Shown: positions 35,043-46,803 of the stretch, in pieces
Position numbering within the stretch: position 1 is the stretch's first letter
Layout: every line of letters starts with the position of its first letter
Made by a program: the position numbers and the translations under genes
The notes under the pieces: model-generated
Told to the model about the DNA's origin: nothing
Seen by the model: only the letters and a program-made list of their open reading frames with translations
Databases searched by the model: none
From: Hedera helix
Lineage: Eukaryota; Streptophyta; Magnoliopsida; Apiales; Araliaceae
NCBI GenBank assembly: GCA_947179155.2
Contig: OX359270.1
Coordinates: forward strand, 326,501-390,500
DNA length: 64,000 nt
Reading direction: 5' to 3'

Positions 35043-35465
35043 GGTTTATTTTGATTACAATTTTAGAGACTTTTACTAGGGTAAAATTAGGGAAACAAGT
35101 TTAAGGTTTTTATTACCATAATTAAGTCCATGTAATAATATAAATAGGCCTCAAAGCCTAGGGTTTTAGTCACTCTTTGTTTTAATAATACTTCTTCTTT
35201 TTAGATTATTTGAGAGTATTCTATCTTCATTCTTTTCAAGAACTCTTGATCTTATCGATGTGTCCATGGCCATCAATCTGAATTATTAAACATCAATCCA
35301 TAGGTGTTTATGACATCTTCTATTGTACATCAACCATTGATTGTACCAAATATACCGCTTCAATATAAGTGAGGGGTCAATGTGTCATTGTTGTTCCACC
35401 CATAACCATTGTTAGAACAATTTGGGCGACAACCACCTTACATAAACGTGCTATGAAGTCCATCA
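35043..35465 (+). repeat. LTR remnant of a decayed Gypsy element
   Basis: Contains a TATA-like ATATAAATAGGCC near 35135 and ends CCATCA two bases ahead of a degenerate tRNA-Met primer site (TGGTATTAAGAGC, 35468-35480). Its left part was interrupted by the solo LTR. Confidence 0.5.
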
Positions 35466-36118
35466 TTTGGTATTAAGAGCTAGGTTTATAGCAGGTTACT
35501 TATCCTTTTATTTTTCTTTTTGCGTATTATAAAAAAAGAAAAAGAAAAAGAAAAAAAGAAAAATCTGCAGATTATTGTTTTGTTCTAACCCAAATTCGGA
35601 GCTTTTACTTCAAATCCGTAGCTATCAACCATGTTCACGTCTGAATTCATCATCATCAATTTTGAACAAGCAAAGACAAAAAATTTCGCTAGCCTAACAA
35701 GCTTTCCCCAATATTTAAAAGCATACAAGAAGCAAGTCAGTCCAAAGTCAACAATAAGCCAGGCCTAACCGAAGCAATTAATCCGAGAAAATGTGTTCCA
35801 GACCATGTGCATTAAGGTCACTTAAATACTTTCAATTTAGATTGTTCTTGATAAGCTCTTGATTGGTTATAATATGTCTTATTAATTAGTAATTAGTTAT
35901 AGAAAATAACATAAAAGAAGAATACTTGAGGGAAAAAGGTAAGAGAGGTGACCTCAAAAAAAAGAAAAAGCCATTTGAATGTATACACGAGTGTAGAGTA
36001 AATCATCGCTGGAGTGATACACGTGAAGGAGTGGTGAGGAGTTTCTATTTTACTAACTCTTATTTTGTAGCGAAAAATGTCTGACATAAAGAATAAAGGT
36101 ATTTTTGAATGACCTCCA

Positions 36119-37790
36119 TCAACGTTTGATCTGAAATTTACAATGGAGACCATGATGAAGGAGTTTTCCAGGAAGTTGGACATGGCAATGGAACAGATGC
36201 ATGAACGCATTGATCAGATGAGTGTTACATAAGGAAAACAGTATCAAAATACTCTCGATGTGCGTAGAAGGGGAATAGTACAACCTTGGGGAGCGAAGAT
36301 GGAGGACGATGAGTACTATGGAGGTAGAGTTAGTGAGGAGGAGGACCATGACCTAGGCATGGGATGTAGGAGATATGGAGGATGAGGTAGGGCTGATTAG
36401 GAGGAGGAGCGTGAACAAAGGAGATTTGGAGGAAGGGGTAAGGCTGAAAAGGAGGAGAAGCATGGCCCAATAAGGTTTAAAGGAAGGATTAGAGGAGATA
36501 GGAACATGGAAGATAATAGTTTGGGCAGCATTAAGATGAAGATTCTACCTTTCTTGGGGAAGAATGATCTTGAGGCATAATTGGAGTGGGAGAGAAAGGT
36601 AGATTGGGTGTTTGATTGTCACAATTACTCCGAGCTCAAGAAGGTCAAACTGGTTGTCATCGAATTCTCTAACTATGCAATAGTATGGTGGGACCAGTTG
36701 GGGATCAATAGGATAAGGTGTGGTGAGAGGCCAATTGAGACATGGGCAGATATTAAAGCCGTGAAAAAGAAGAAGTTCGTATCATCACACTACCACCAGG
36801 AGTTGTTCAAAAGATTGTAAAATCTGAAGTAGGAAACTCAAAGTGTGGAGGATTATTACAAGGAAATGGAGATTCTAATAACATAGCCAATGTAGATGAT
36901 GATCGGGAATCCATCATGGCAAGATTCTCAGTTAGATTAAATTGAGAGATTGCAAATTTAGTGGAGAGACGGTATTACTTAGAATTAGAGGATATGATCC
37001 ACATGGCCATCAAAATTGAGAAGCAACTCAAGAGGAAAAGAAGCCAACCACCAATCTCCAACTCAAGTTCATCATGGAAGTCAAATGTTGTAAAGAATGA
37101 GGAGAAACAATTTATGAGCAAGCCCAAGGTAAAGCCAAAATAAGAGGGGTCCAAATGAAGTATTCAAGGTAAAATTGAACCTTCCTCTAGTTGTAATCGA
37201 GACATAAAATGCTTTAAATGCTGAGGCAGGTGTCATATTGCAAACTAAGTCCAAATCAGCGAGCTATGATTCTCATGGATAATGATGAGGTGGAGACCGA
37301 GGATGATACCGATTCTATGCCACCGTTGGAGGAAGTAAATGATGATAAGGAGTATGCCATCCCAGGTTCAGCCTTAGTAACAAGAAGAGTCCTTAGTGCA
37401 CAATTGAACGAAGATAACATGGCATAATAGGAGAACCTATTCCATACAAGGTGTCTTGTCAACAATAAGATATGTTGTTTGGTAATAAATGGTCGGAGCT
37501 ATAGCAACGTGGCAAGTACTATGATGGTCGAGAAGTTGAGCCTGCCTATAACCAAACATCTTTATCCATACCGATTGTAGTAGCTCAATGACAGTGGAGA
37601 GATCAAGTTGACAAAGCAAGTGTTGGTACCGTTTAGTATTGGAAAATACGTAAATGAAGTACTATGCAATGTGATTTCGATGCAGGTAGATCACTTATTA
37701 CTTGGAAAGCCCTGAAAATTTAATAGATGAGTAAAGCATGATGGCTTTATAAATCATTACTCATTTATACATAATAATTGATCAGTCACT
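36119..37790 (+). pseudogene. Decayed Gypsy gag-protease
   Basis: Broken Gag of the kind found in plant chromovirus-type Gypsy elements. Recognisable blocks are MKILPFLGKNDLEA, EWERKVDWVFDCHNYSE, NYAIVWWDQLG, RPIETWADIKAV, EDMIHMAIKIEKQLKRK and NQRAMILMDN. A protease region follows in which the usual DGGS active site reads NGRS, then LLLGKP. At least ten in-frame stops and some frameshifts are spread through it. Sequence homology ends near 37790, where a Copia-type LTR begins; RT and integrase are absent. The stretch 35481-36118 is its leader, with nothing coding. Confidence 0.8.
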
Positions 37791-37804
37791 CTTTGTCCTA
37801 TGAC

Positions 37805-38973
37805 TGTTAGAGTTCATGCCCTAGAGGCCAATTATTTAATGTAATTGTTTAACATTTTTTGATATTATATATGATTGAATAAATGAATTATTTTATTATG
37901 ATTTTATTTACTGCGTTATATAAATGTTAGCATAATAAAAGTCCTTAGAATAGTGATACAAATTATATAGCTTCAAGTATGTGACTTGAACATAAGATTA
38001 TATAATTACAATTAGTATCATTGTTCTTAAATGTCCCTAGTCGAGTATCATTGTTAATGGGACAACAATGATGCATTGAGACTAGTATGTGGATTGACTG
38101 ATGGCCAAATCTCATTGGTCATAAATATATGAGATATTGAGTCAATGCATATGTACATGTTAGAGAATAATGTACTGGACAGACCCACCATAAGAATTCT
38201 ACGTGGAGCATTATACAAAGTGTCATAAGAAATTCTCATAGTGACAATGATGTAATGATCCTCCGACCTGAAATCACTATATTATTACACGAGAATTTAT
38301 GTACTTTGATATCATCAAAGGTCACCTTTAATAGGGTGGACAATAAAGGTGATTATTGGGTACATCATGAATTGTGTGAGGAATATGAGTGATCTAGATG
38401 AAATTTAACCCTCCTATATATTAGGGGTGATATCCATAGGCCTCTTGATTGAGTAGGACTATAAAATGCATGGTCATGCTCAAGTAGTGATTTATTTTAT
38501 ATAGTCTACTCATTGATCGAGAAAACTTAGATTAAATTATGAAGAGTATGACACATTCCATGCCTCGAGTTTAATTTAGGATGTCAAGGTTAAAAGGATT
38601 AAATTGCATTGAAATATTAGTCACAAAAAGGTTGCATCGAATCACCGATCTTATTATTACTTGGGTAGTAATGATGCATTACTAGATGCCGCTCATTGTT
38701 TATAATTTTATAATATGATTTTAAAATTATTGTTAACATAATAATAATCTATAGGGTCACACACTTAGAACGTAATTAGAAGAAAATTAATTTAAATTGT
38801 AAGAATTTAAATATGTCAATATGATTGATAATATTTAAATTACGAATTTAAATTAATAGGATAACTTGTATATATGTTTATTAATTAAGTACGACTTAAT
38901 TAAGATATAATATATATAAATTCGGGTTTTATTTTTCTAAGGGGATTAGGTTTCGATCAATTGCTTTTTACTG

Positions 38974-39014
<41 letters not shown>

Positions 39015-39391
39015 ATATCAGCAGTTTCATTATGTGAGGCAAAATAAAAATAAAACATAACCCTAGCCATTTTTAGAAAGAGGCTAGAGAGAAAAACTTC
39101 AGAAAATCCAGATCTTGACAGCTAGTACCGTAAATCTTTTTGCTGCAGATCGTGTGACGATTCGCGGGGCGTTCATATGGATATCGTAGAGGCGCAGTTC
39201 AGTTGGATTGCGTTGAAGATTCGAAGATGTTACAGAATCATCCATCGTCTCCATTCAAGCTCGGCTAAACGGTAAAATAAATCTAAACCTTTGAATTAAT
39301 ATGTTTTCGCATGGATCCTGTTTTAGGGTTTCAGAAATTATTTTGAAAAATTTAAATTCCGCTACTTTTATGTGCCGAAACTCCTACAACA
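37805..39391 (+). repeat. Copia-type LTR, probably solo (1587 bp)
   Basis: Starts TGTTAGAGTTCATGCCCTAG and ends GCCGAAACTCCTACAACA, a pattern common in plant Copia LTRs. Neither a primer site nor a polypurine tract adjoins it. Flanks ATGAC and AAGCC do not match well, so recombination between elements or decay is likely. A (TA)n tract is at about 38974-39011. Confidence 0.55.
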
Positions 39392-40110
39392 AAGCCAATT
39401 CTTAGTAATCAAAGACTTCAAAGCTGCTTACTGAAGTATTCAGACTGATAATTCATAAATCGGTAATACATTTTCATTATTGATCATTACTTATAATGGG
39501 TCTTGCATTGTTTTATTGCTCTTGTTTTAATCGTATGACTGTTTGTGTTTTCTATCAATCTTGTTATGTCTAAAGTTGTGGGTTTACAATTAGTTCACAA
39601 GGAGTTTAGGAGCTCAGTGAGTCAAAGGACTCAAAAGGTGTATAAGAGTGCAAAAGGAAGCATAAAGTGCTGATAACGTTAATGAACTTGAATTGTAATA
39701 GTGTAAATTATTAAGTGAATTTATCAATAAAAGAAGTCTCCAATACCATTTGGTATTGGACGTGGATTAGGCCATTAGACTAGTAGGTAGGAGCCGAACC
39801 ACATAAAAATCTTGGTATTTGTGTGATTGATTATTTTATTGTTTGGATAAACTTGTCTCATTGCAAACATATATAATCTGGGCTTAAAACAGATTACTGC
39901 ATTTATTCAATGTAAAAAACAGTAACCTGTATTCGCTATTAAACCAACTGTTTTTATAACTCAGCAAACCACATTATCATTCAGCCTACTATTTCATATA
40001 TTCAGCATACTGTTTTTCCAAACTGCTTTCTTAAAAATCAAAATTGGATATAGTTTCTCCCACACTTATTGAACCCCCCTTCTAAGTGTGTTTATCTTAT
40101 ATTTCAAAAG
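39392..40110 (+). repeat. Possible second Copia LTR fragment
   Basis: Contains GGAGCCGAACCACATAAAAA near 39791 and AACCCCCCTTCTAAGTGTG near 40073, phrases typical of the 3' part of SIRE-like Copia LTRs. No clean ends were found. Confidence 0.3.
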
Positions 40111-40269
40111 TTATAATAAAAAATTAGTGCGAGTTCTTGTGAGCTAGTGTTGTAATCAATTATTGAAGCCTTGCAAAGAAATAGTTAAAGCTTGCATTTC
40201 AAGTGGTATAATTTTTAGTTGTTATTATGTCGATTTCAATTCATAGTTTTAGTTAATTTCAGCAAATAC

Positions 40270-40440
40270 AAGCAGTTATAATGCTCAAATTATTTTATAT
40301 ATTGTATAAGAAATCACTTTTATAAGCAGTTATAATGCTCAAATTATTTCATGTATAGTAGAAAAAATGACTTTTCCAAGCAGTTATAATGCTCAAATTA
40401 TTTTATGTATAGTAGAAGAAATCACTTTTGCGAGCAGTTA
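40270..40440. repeat. Tandem repeat, 54-bp unit, just over three copies
   Basis: Units begin AAGCAGTTATAATGCTCAAAT at 40270, 40324 and 40378, and a partial unit follows at 40432. Confidence 0.8.
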
Positions 40441-40459
40441 TAATGTCCAAATTAAAACT

Positions 40460-41616
40460 TAAAGATTTAATTCTTATAAGTTAAAACTTAACTAATTTAT
40501 ATAAACTTATAATTGTGTAGGATTTATGAAGAATTTTAGCCTTAATATTTATCTGTAAAAGAAACCACCAAGGCAAGTCTTATAACTCTTATGTGTTATG
40601 TTTACAAGTTATAAACGTGATTTATATGTTTTGTGTGACAACGTGCTATAAATTATAGAAATGAGAGTTATTTGTAATATTGAATTGAGAGATATGTTAA
40701 GTCAAAGCAAGTTAAAGTTTATATGAAAGTATAAATTATGTATATGTTATTTGTTAGACTTGCTGAGCCGTTATGATCATTCTTGTGAATTAAACTTTAT
40801 TTGTAGTTAAGAAAAATGATAAGAAAAACATGGACGAAAAAGAAGAATGCGTATGCTAGATTATTTACTTATCTGTTATTTATAATCATAAATAATTTTG
40901 TAATATGAACAAGTAAACATGTAACCGAATATTATTCAATGATTTTATCATATTATCATCAAAGAGTGTTATGTCTTTAAATTTAATATAACTTATAATT
41001 GTTAAACATTAAAATAATATTGATAAAAAATAATATTTGAATAACATTGTGAGCGCTGTAAGAACAAAGTTCTAGCACTGATGATGAAACCAAATTCATC
41101 CCAAGGTTCCTCTGTTCCAAATACAAGTGTGTTATTAATATTGTGAATTTATGATAAATAGAAAATATCGATATGAAGAGATATCACTATGAATATATGT
41201 ATCTAAGTGAGAGTATTAAATAATATGGGGAGTTCTGTAAGAAAAGAACTCTTGCCATGGATAAAGATGCAAACATTTATCGCAAGATTCTTCTGTTCCA
41301 AGAACAATCCTATTGTTAATGTTGCGAACCTTAGATATATTAAAGTATAGAATGTCTAAATCTTAATGTAAAAATTGACCGGTATATATGGTGTTATCCG
41401 TGTATACGGATAAACTACAAGTTAATACTTATAGAAATGATGAGATCAAGACCAAGTTGCGATCCAGGGATTAAGTAAATTTTTTTTAAAAAAATTGTCT
41501 GTAAAAGACTATTGCAACCAATATGTGTATAAGATCATTGGTTAAGTTACGAGTAAAGAGAAGTACAAGTCAGCAACAGGTCTGGACGTCGAGCGCTCGA
41601 ATTTGGGGTGGTGACA
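40460..41616 (+). repeat. Probable 3' part of another Gypsy LTR
   Basis: Ends GCTCGAATTTGGGGTGGTGACA at 41616, like the chromovirus-type LTR ends nearby. It holds two diverged blocks of about 170 bases (from about 41050 and 41226), each with TGTAAGAA...AGTTC and CTTCTGTTCCAA-like text. The start and target duplication were not found. No gene. Confidence 0.35.
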
Positions 41617-42913
41617 CATGATCCCGGTGATCAGTTAGGGATCTAACCCGCTTACGCTGACTGGGGTTTGAATCAATTATCTTTCAATCCCTGAAATATA
41701 CCTGCCTTTTATCTCCACGCTTTGTACCACCTTAATATGATTCTTGATCCTTATTGGAGGCTTTTTCTTTATAGTGAAACTATGGAGAGCCATCGTGCCT
41801 TGTGTCACCAAGCCTTGTTTCGGCTCTGTTGTGCTATTTCCCGAGAATCTCGAACCGTAGGTAGAACCCCGCCTTCTTTCTGTAGTTTAGACAAGTGTGC
41901 GTTCCACTCCTGCTGATGAAGATTTCTTGTCCCGATCCTCTCAAGAAGGGGATCTTTTATTTGCGCGTTGTCTTCTCAAGTCAGTAATTGGTGAATCAGA
42001 AGGGGTAAACAATCGACGTCGAATTGGTGTTGATTGTGTCACCTTGGGTTTAATCTTCTGACTAGAAGGACCAAGTCTATCCTTCATTGATCCTCGTATA
42101 TTATGTGTTTGTGGTACAATCGATGACCTCGCCTGGTCTAGTACTTATTCTCCCTTATTTGCCATGAAAATTATTTAGAAAGAATTTAGTGATTTTTAAT
42201 TGAAATTTGCTAAAAGCCCTGCTTCTAATGCTAATGTTAACACCTGATTTTATACGCTCGATCAAATCACCAAAAAATGAGCAACATTTAAAAGCAACAG
42301 TCAATGATCACACCAAAAAAACTTGATGGCTTGGGTCGTTGGGGGATTGTTCTGTTGTGAGAATCAATACAGGCCAAAAACGATAACAATGGAGGTTTTG
42401 TCTGTTGAAAAGTAATAAGTAATAAAGTAATGGTGTACCGTTGACCTCCACTTACTCTTGTATTTATAGTTGCTCATTAACTTTTGTCCATGTACGCCTG
42501 AGACCAATTAGAAGTGAAAGTCCTGATTAGTGTCTTGATATAACTGAATGAATCCAAAGTGGATTTAGTCTCTTTATTCCTCCAAGGCTGGAAACCCAAT
42601 CATATTCAACCATCATGATTTTATTCAGTAATGGACTTTATCACTTAGAGAATGTCAAGTTGTCAAAATATATTGTAATGGGCTATCACCAGTACCAGAC
42701 CCAAAATATAATGTTGTTATGGACCAGCACCTGAAATGGGTCTCAAATATAAGAATGATATGGGTCAGCGCCTTTACCAGCCCTAAATAAATTTATCCTA
42801 ACATATAGAAACAAAATGATTGTAGAGAAATTGGCAGAGGTGATAAACTAGAACTTAATAAGTAGTATATCAAGGTGATTGTAGAGTGATTTGGTGGAGA
42901 TGACAAGTGATAG
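41617..42913. other. Repeat-derived DNA without recognised gene
   Basis: Includes a 64-codon chance frame near 41722 with no family I recognise. A minus-strand TATA-like CTATAAATACAAG lies near 42456, possibly part of an LTR. The last bases, GATAG at 42909-42913, are the target duplication of the three-LTR array. Confidence 0.4.
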
Positions 42914-45900
42914 TGTGACGCCCCCAAATCTGGGCCCACACAGCCCAAACTTGAGTCGTCAAAAGACTACAACAAAAGTATTACAACAAAGCACAACGTA
43001 CTACAATACAGTGTATAATAATACACAACTAAGTCTTCACTATTATTGCCACACTATTTTACAAAACGTGAAGACTATGATAACTATTCCTCGGACCCTC
43101 ACTCCATTCCCCGGCTAGACCCTGTTATGTTTTCATCTCCTGTTGAAAAACAATGGAACAAAAGAAAGGGTGAGCTCAAATAGCCCAGTAAGAAATATCA
43201 TGACTAAGATAATGACGAATAAATTATCATTAGCCTTCAACAGTTGAGTTCTTGATAGAATACAATAGACTACAAGGTTTATATCAAAAACTGCAGTTAA
43301 ATTCTTAAACAACGTTCAGATCAATAATAGCAGCGGAATGAGTAATCTATTAGAAGAATAATGCAGACTATAATGTCCACTCGGTTCTCTTTTTAGGAAA
43401 AACATCATCAACTTTTATCATCTGAAATATCATTAGTCAAGATAATACAAATTCACAGTTCCTGATCATAATCATGCACATCAACAGTTCATCTTTGTAC
43501 TACGGGCCAAAGATATTCAATATAGCACCAACGGTCATGATTATACCAGATTCAGCCTTTGGTCATAATCATACCAAACAACAGTTCATCTTTGCACTAC
43601 GGGCCAAAGAGAACATTCACCACGTGCCATAAAAGACACCGAACAGATGTATCGCCTTTAACCTATTATATCGCATTTAACCTATCATCTGTTCAACAAA
43701 TATATCACATCTGTGCCCCCGGCCACAGATATTCACAACAGCTTGATTTTTGGATGATTAGAATGATATAAATGATGAACAGAAGAAATAGGATAACAAT
43801 AAGTATCGGAAGTTTACTTTGTACAGATTCAAATAATGTCCAAATTGTCAACATGATGTGGAGTGAAATTTAAAAATGATATTCAAGATCCACAGTTCAG
43901 AATAACGGTTACAATTCAATAGAAAGGTTCACGTAAATAGGAAGATTCAGTTGAAATAATGAAGTTCAACTATTATGGAACATATAATATTTTCAGGAAT
44001 TATAGAAGCAATAGTTCCATAATAAATTTCGATTTAGGAGTATGAAAGAAAATAATATCCCTTACCGTAGTAGGTTTGATTAACAAAAGGTGAAGGAAAT
44101 TAATACAAAGGGTTATTCACCAACAGGCGGCAATCCGCTCCGTAAGGTTATTCCCACAATTTAATAGAATTTGAGTACAAAGAGTTATTCACCAAACAGG
44201 CGGCAATCCGCTCCGTAAGGTTATTCTCAGAGATTAATAATGAATGAATACGAAAGGTTATTCACCAACAGGCGGCAATCCGCTCCGTAAGGTTATTCCC
44301 ACAATTTAATACATGCAAATAAAAGGCACATCTTATGAGTAAGAAAGAAACAATATTATTTTCGAGAATCAAATAATGATAATCCCTTACCATAGTACGT
44401 TTGAATAATGGAAGATGAAAAAGATGGTATCCCTTACGAGGAGTAAATTTGAGAGTATGAAAAAAAAAATGACATCCCTTACCGTAGTAAGTTTTAATAA
44501 TAGAAGATGAAAGAAGATGACATTCCTTACCGTAATAAATTTAAGAGTGTGAAAAGAATGATATTCCTTACGAGTAGTAAATTTAAGAGTATGAAAGAAA
44601 ATGACATCCCTTACCATAATAAGGTTAAGAGTATGAAAGAAAATGGTATTTCTTACAAGTAAGAAAAGAAAATGACATTCCTTACCGTAATAAATTTAAG
44701 AGTGTGAAAAGAATGATATTCCTTACCTTGATATTGTGAAACAAGTTTATAGCCGAACAAATCCTTCCTTGTTTGTAGCTGTAAGGAATCTGACTTTTGA
44801 GTCTTCTAGAGTTTTTAAAATCTCTTTATGCTTTTAAAATAATGTTACTCTCGAAAAGATAGACGGCATAGACTCAAGAATCACTCAATTCGGAGTTAAT
44901 ATGAATGAGTTATGAATTTTCAAAACTAAGACTGAAAATAGTGACGAAAATCAGAATAGGTTACGGTTTTTAGTATTTTAAGGCATGAAGATGATTTCAG
45001 ATGACTTTTCTTCCTTCTTCAAAGTTGTAGAGGACGAAAAACTGAAGAGACAGGCTTTTAATTCATTAAATTCTGACAAATAATGAATTTACTACGATTT
45101 TTCGAAAGAGTTGCTGTACATAAGAAAATTCTACTCGGGAATTCAAAGAAGAATGCAAAAGATTTCAAAACTAGGAATGACTTAAGAACACTTAGAGAGA
45201 ACTTACACAAAAAGTATTTAGAGAGAGAAAGAAAGAACAAGTAAGGAAGTTTATGAAAAATTCTTAAGTTAAGGCTTCTATTTATAGCCAAAAATCTTAT
45301 CATTCATTTAATCTAAACCATTCATTTAAAGATCATCTTTTAATCTACACCATCCATTTCAAATACTATATTATCTTTAATCTACACCATTCATTTCATA
45401 TCACCTAATAATCACCTAACTTTATATTATAAACAAATCAATTCAATTATTCAACAATAATTCACACTTTAATCTACACCATTCATTTCATATCACCTAA
45501 TAATCACCTAACTTTATATTATAAATAAATCAATTCAATTATTCAACAATAATTCACACTTTAATCTACACCATTCCTTTCATATCACCTAATAATCACC
45601 TAACTTTATATTATAAACAAATCAATTCAATTATTCAACAATATTTCACACTTTAATCTACACCATTCATTTCATATCACCTAATAATCACCTAACTTTA
45701 TATTATAAACAAATAACTTTATCAATTCAATTATTATGACTAATTGTTATAAATACAGTATAGTTAGCTCTTAGATGTCAAGTCAATAAATTAATGAAAT
45801 ACAATTGTTTAAATAACATCATAATAGAGATAATAATAATGTAAAAGAAAGCATACGTTACTGTGTAATGACAATTATTGATTCAATAACGTGAATTACT

Positions 45901-46522
45901 GTGCATATGTTACTGTGACAATTATTAGGTTCAATAATTTTAAAAACAGTGCAGCAACAATTATTGACTCAATGATATAAAATACAGTGTAATGACAATT
46001 ATTAAATCAATAATGCAAAATACTGTGTAACAACAATTATTGAATTGATAATATAAAATATTATGCAGTGACAATTATCGATGAAATGATGCGTAACAGT
46101 TACGGTGTCAATTATCAGACCAATAATATGAGACACTATGCAATACCGTGTGTTACTGTAGAGTACCGTGTGCTACAGAAAATACCAAAAACTACCGTAT
46201 GCTACTATTCTTTTATCACCGGTATTTTAACAGTTCCGTTGACTATTTTTATTTAAAAAGGTTACTTCTGTCGTTTTCTATATCCGACAAATATTCCGTT
46301 GTGGGGTCCACCAATAATTTGTTATTTCGGCGCCGTCGAACCAAACGAATATTCCCCGACCAAACGAATATTCCCCGACAAAGCGAATATTGTCCGACAA
46401 AATAAAATTTGCACATAACATCCTTAACTTTTAACTTTATCGATTTAACCACTTACTGTTTCAAAAAAAATATATATGAAGAAAAATTAAATTTTGTATT
46501 TCATAAAATTCGGGGTCTTACA
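42914..46522 (-). repeat. LTR copy A (3609 bp)
   Basis: On the plus strand it reads TGTGACGCCCCC...GGGGTCTTACA. Inside are three units of about 70 bp with GGCGGCAATCCGCTCCG (44108-44310), many CCTTACCGTA-type motifs (44055-44730) and four 92-bp units (45376-45720). A minus-strand TATA box TATAAATA lies at 45279-45286 in a GGCTATAAATAGAAGCC context. Transcription should start near 45250, giving U3 of about 1.27 kb and R-U5 of about 2.3 kb. Short conserved frames here recur in all three copies only because the copies are near-identical. Confidence 0.92.
45376..45720 (-). repeat. Four tandem 92-bp units in LTR U3 (repeated in copies B and C)
   Basis: Units start TTTAATCTACACCATTC at 45376, 45468, 45560 and 45652. 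They lie just upstream of the TATA box in transcription sense, where LTR enhancers sit. Equivalent arrays are at about 49266-49610 and 53156-53500. Confidence 0.85.
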
Positions 46523-46803
46523 ACCTCCCCTCCTTATGAAATTTCGTCCCCGAAATTGACGTACCGGGCATTTCATAGTTAACCTCTTGATTTTCAGATG
46601 CCATACTAAACTGTTGTCACAAAATAAATGTTAGTTCAAATAAACTGACTCATCACTTCATGTTCCTACATTCAAATTGACTCATTAGATAATAAAATCT
46701 ATTTTAGGTAGGACACACTAGTGACTGATTCTATTCGTCTCTCCCCTCCTAGTTCTACCCCAGATCGCCATTAAAGACCATATCCCTAAGCTCTGATGCC
46801 AAC
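46523..46803 (-). other. Internal segment 1 (281 bp): primer site and polypurine tract only
   Basis: The polypurine tract is the complement of 46523-46533 and the primer site TGGCATCAGAGC the complement of 46790-46801. One base differs from the usual TGGTATCAGAGC. No coding frame was seen. It appears identical to the second segment. Confidence 0.88.

Noticed and set aside
41722..41916. A cysteine-rich 64-codon frame as a small secreted peptide
   Set aside because: No signal peptide, no spacing pattern of a known family, and located in repeat-derived DNA.
44387..44617. Frames of 62-85 codons repeated three times at 3.9-kb spacing, as a conserved gene family
   Set aside because: They recur because the LTRs are near-identical duplicates; they are low-complexity and derive from tandem repeats.
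44055..44730. Short evenly spaced repeats resembling a CRISPR array
   Set aside because: Units and spacers are both repeated and degenerate, inside a plant LTR; no cas genes and the wrong kind of genome.
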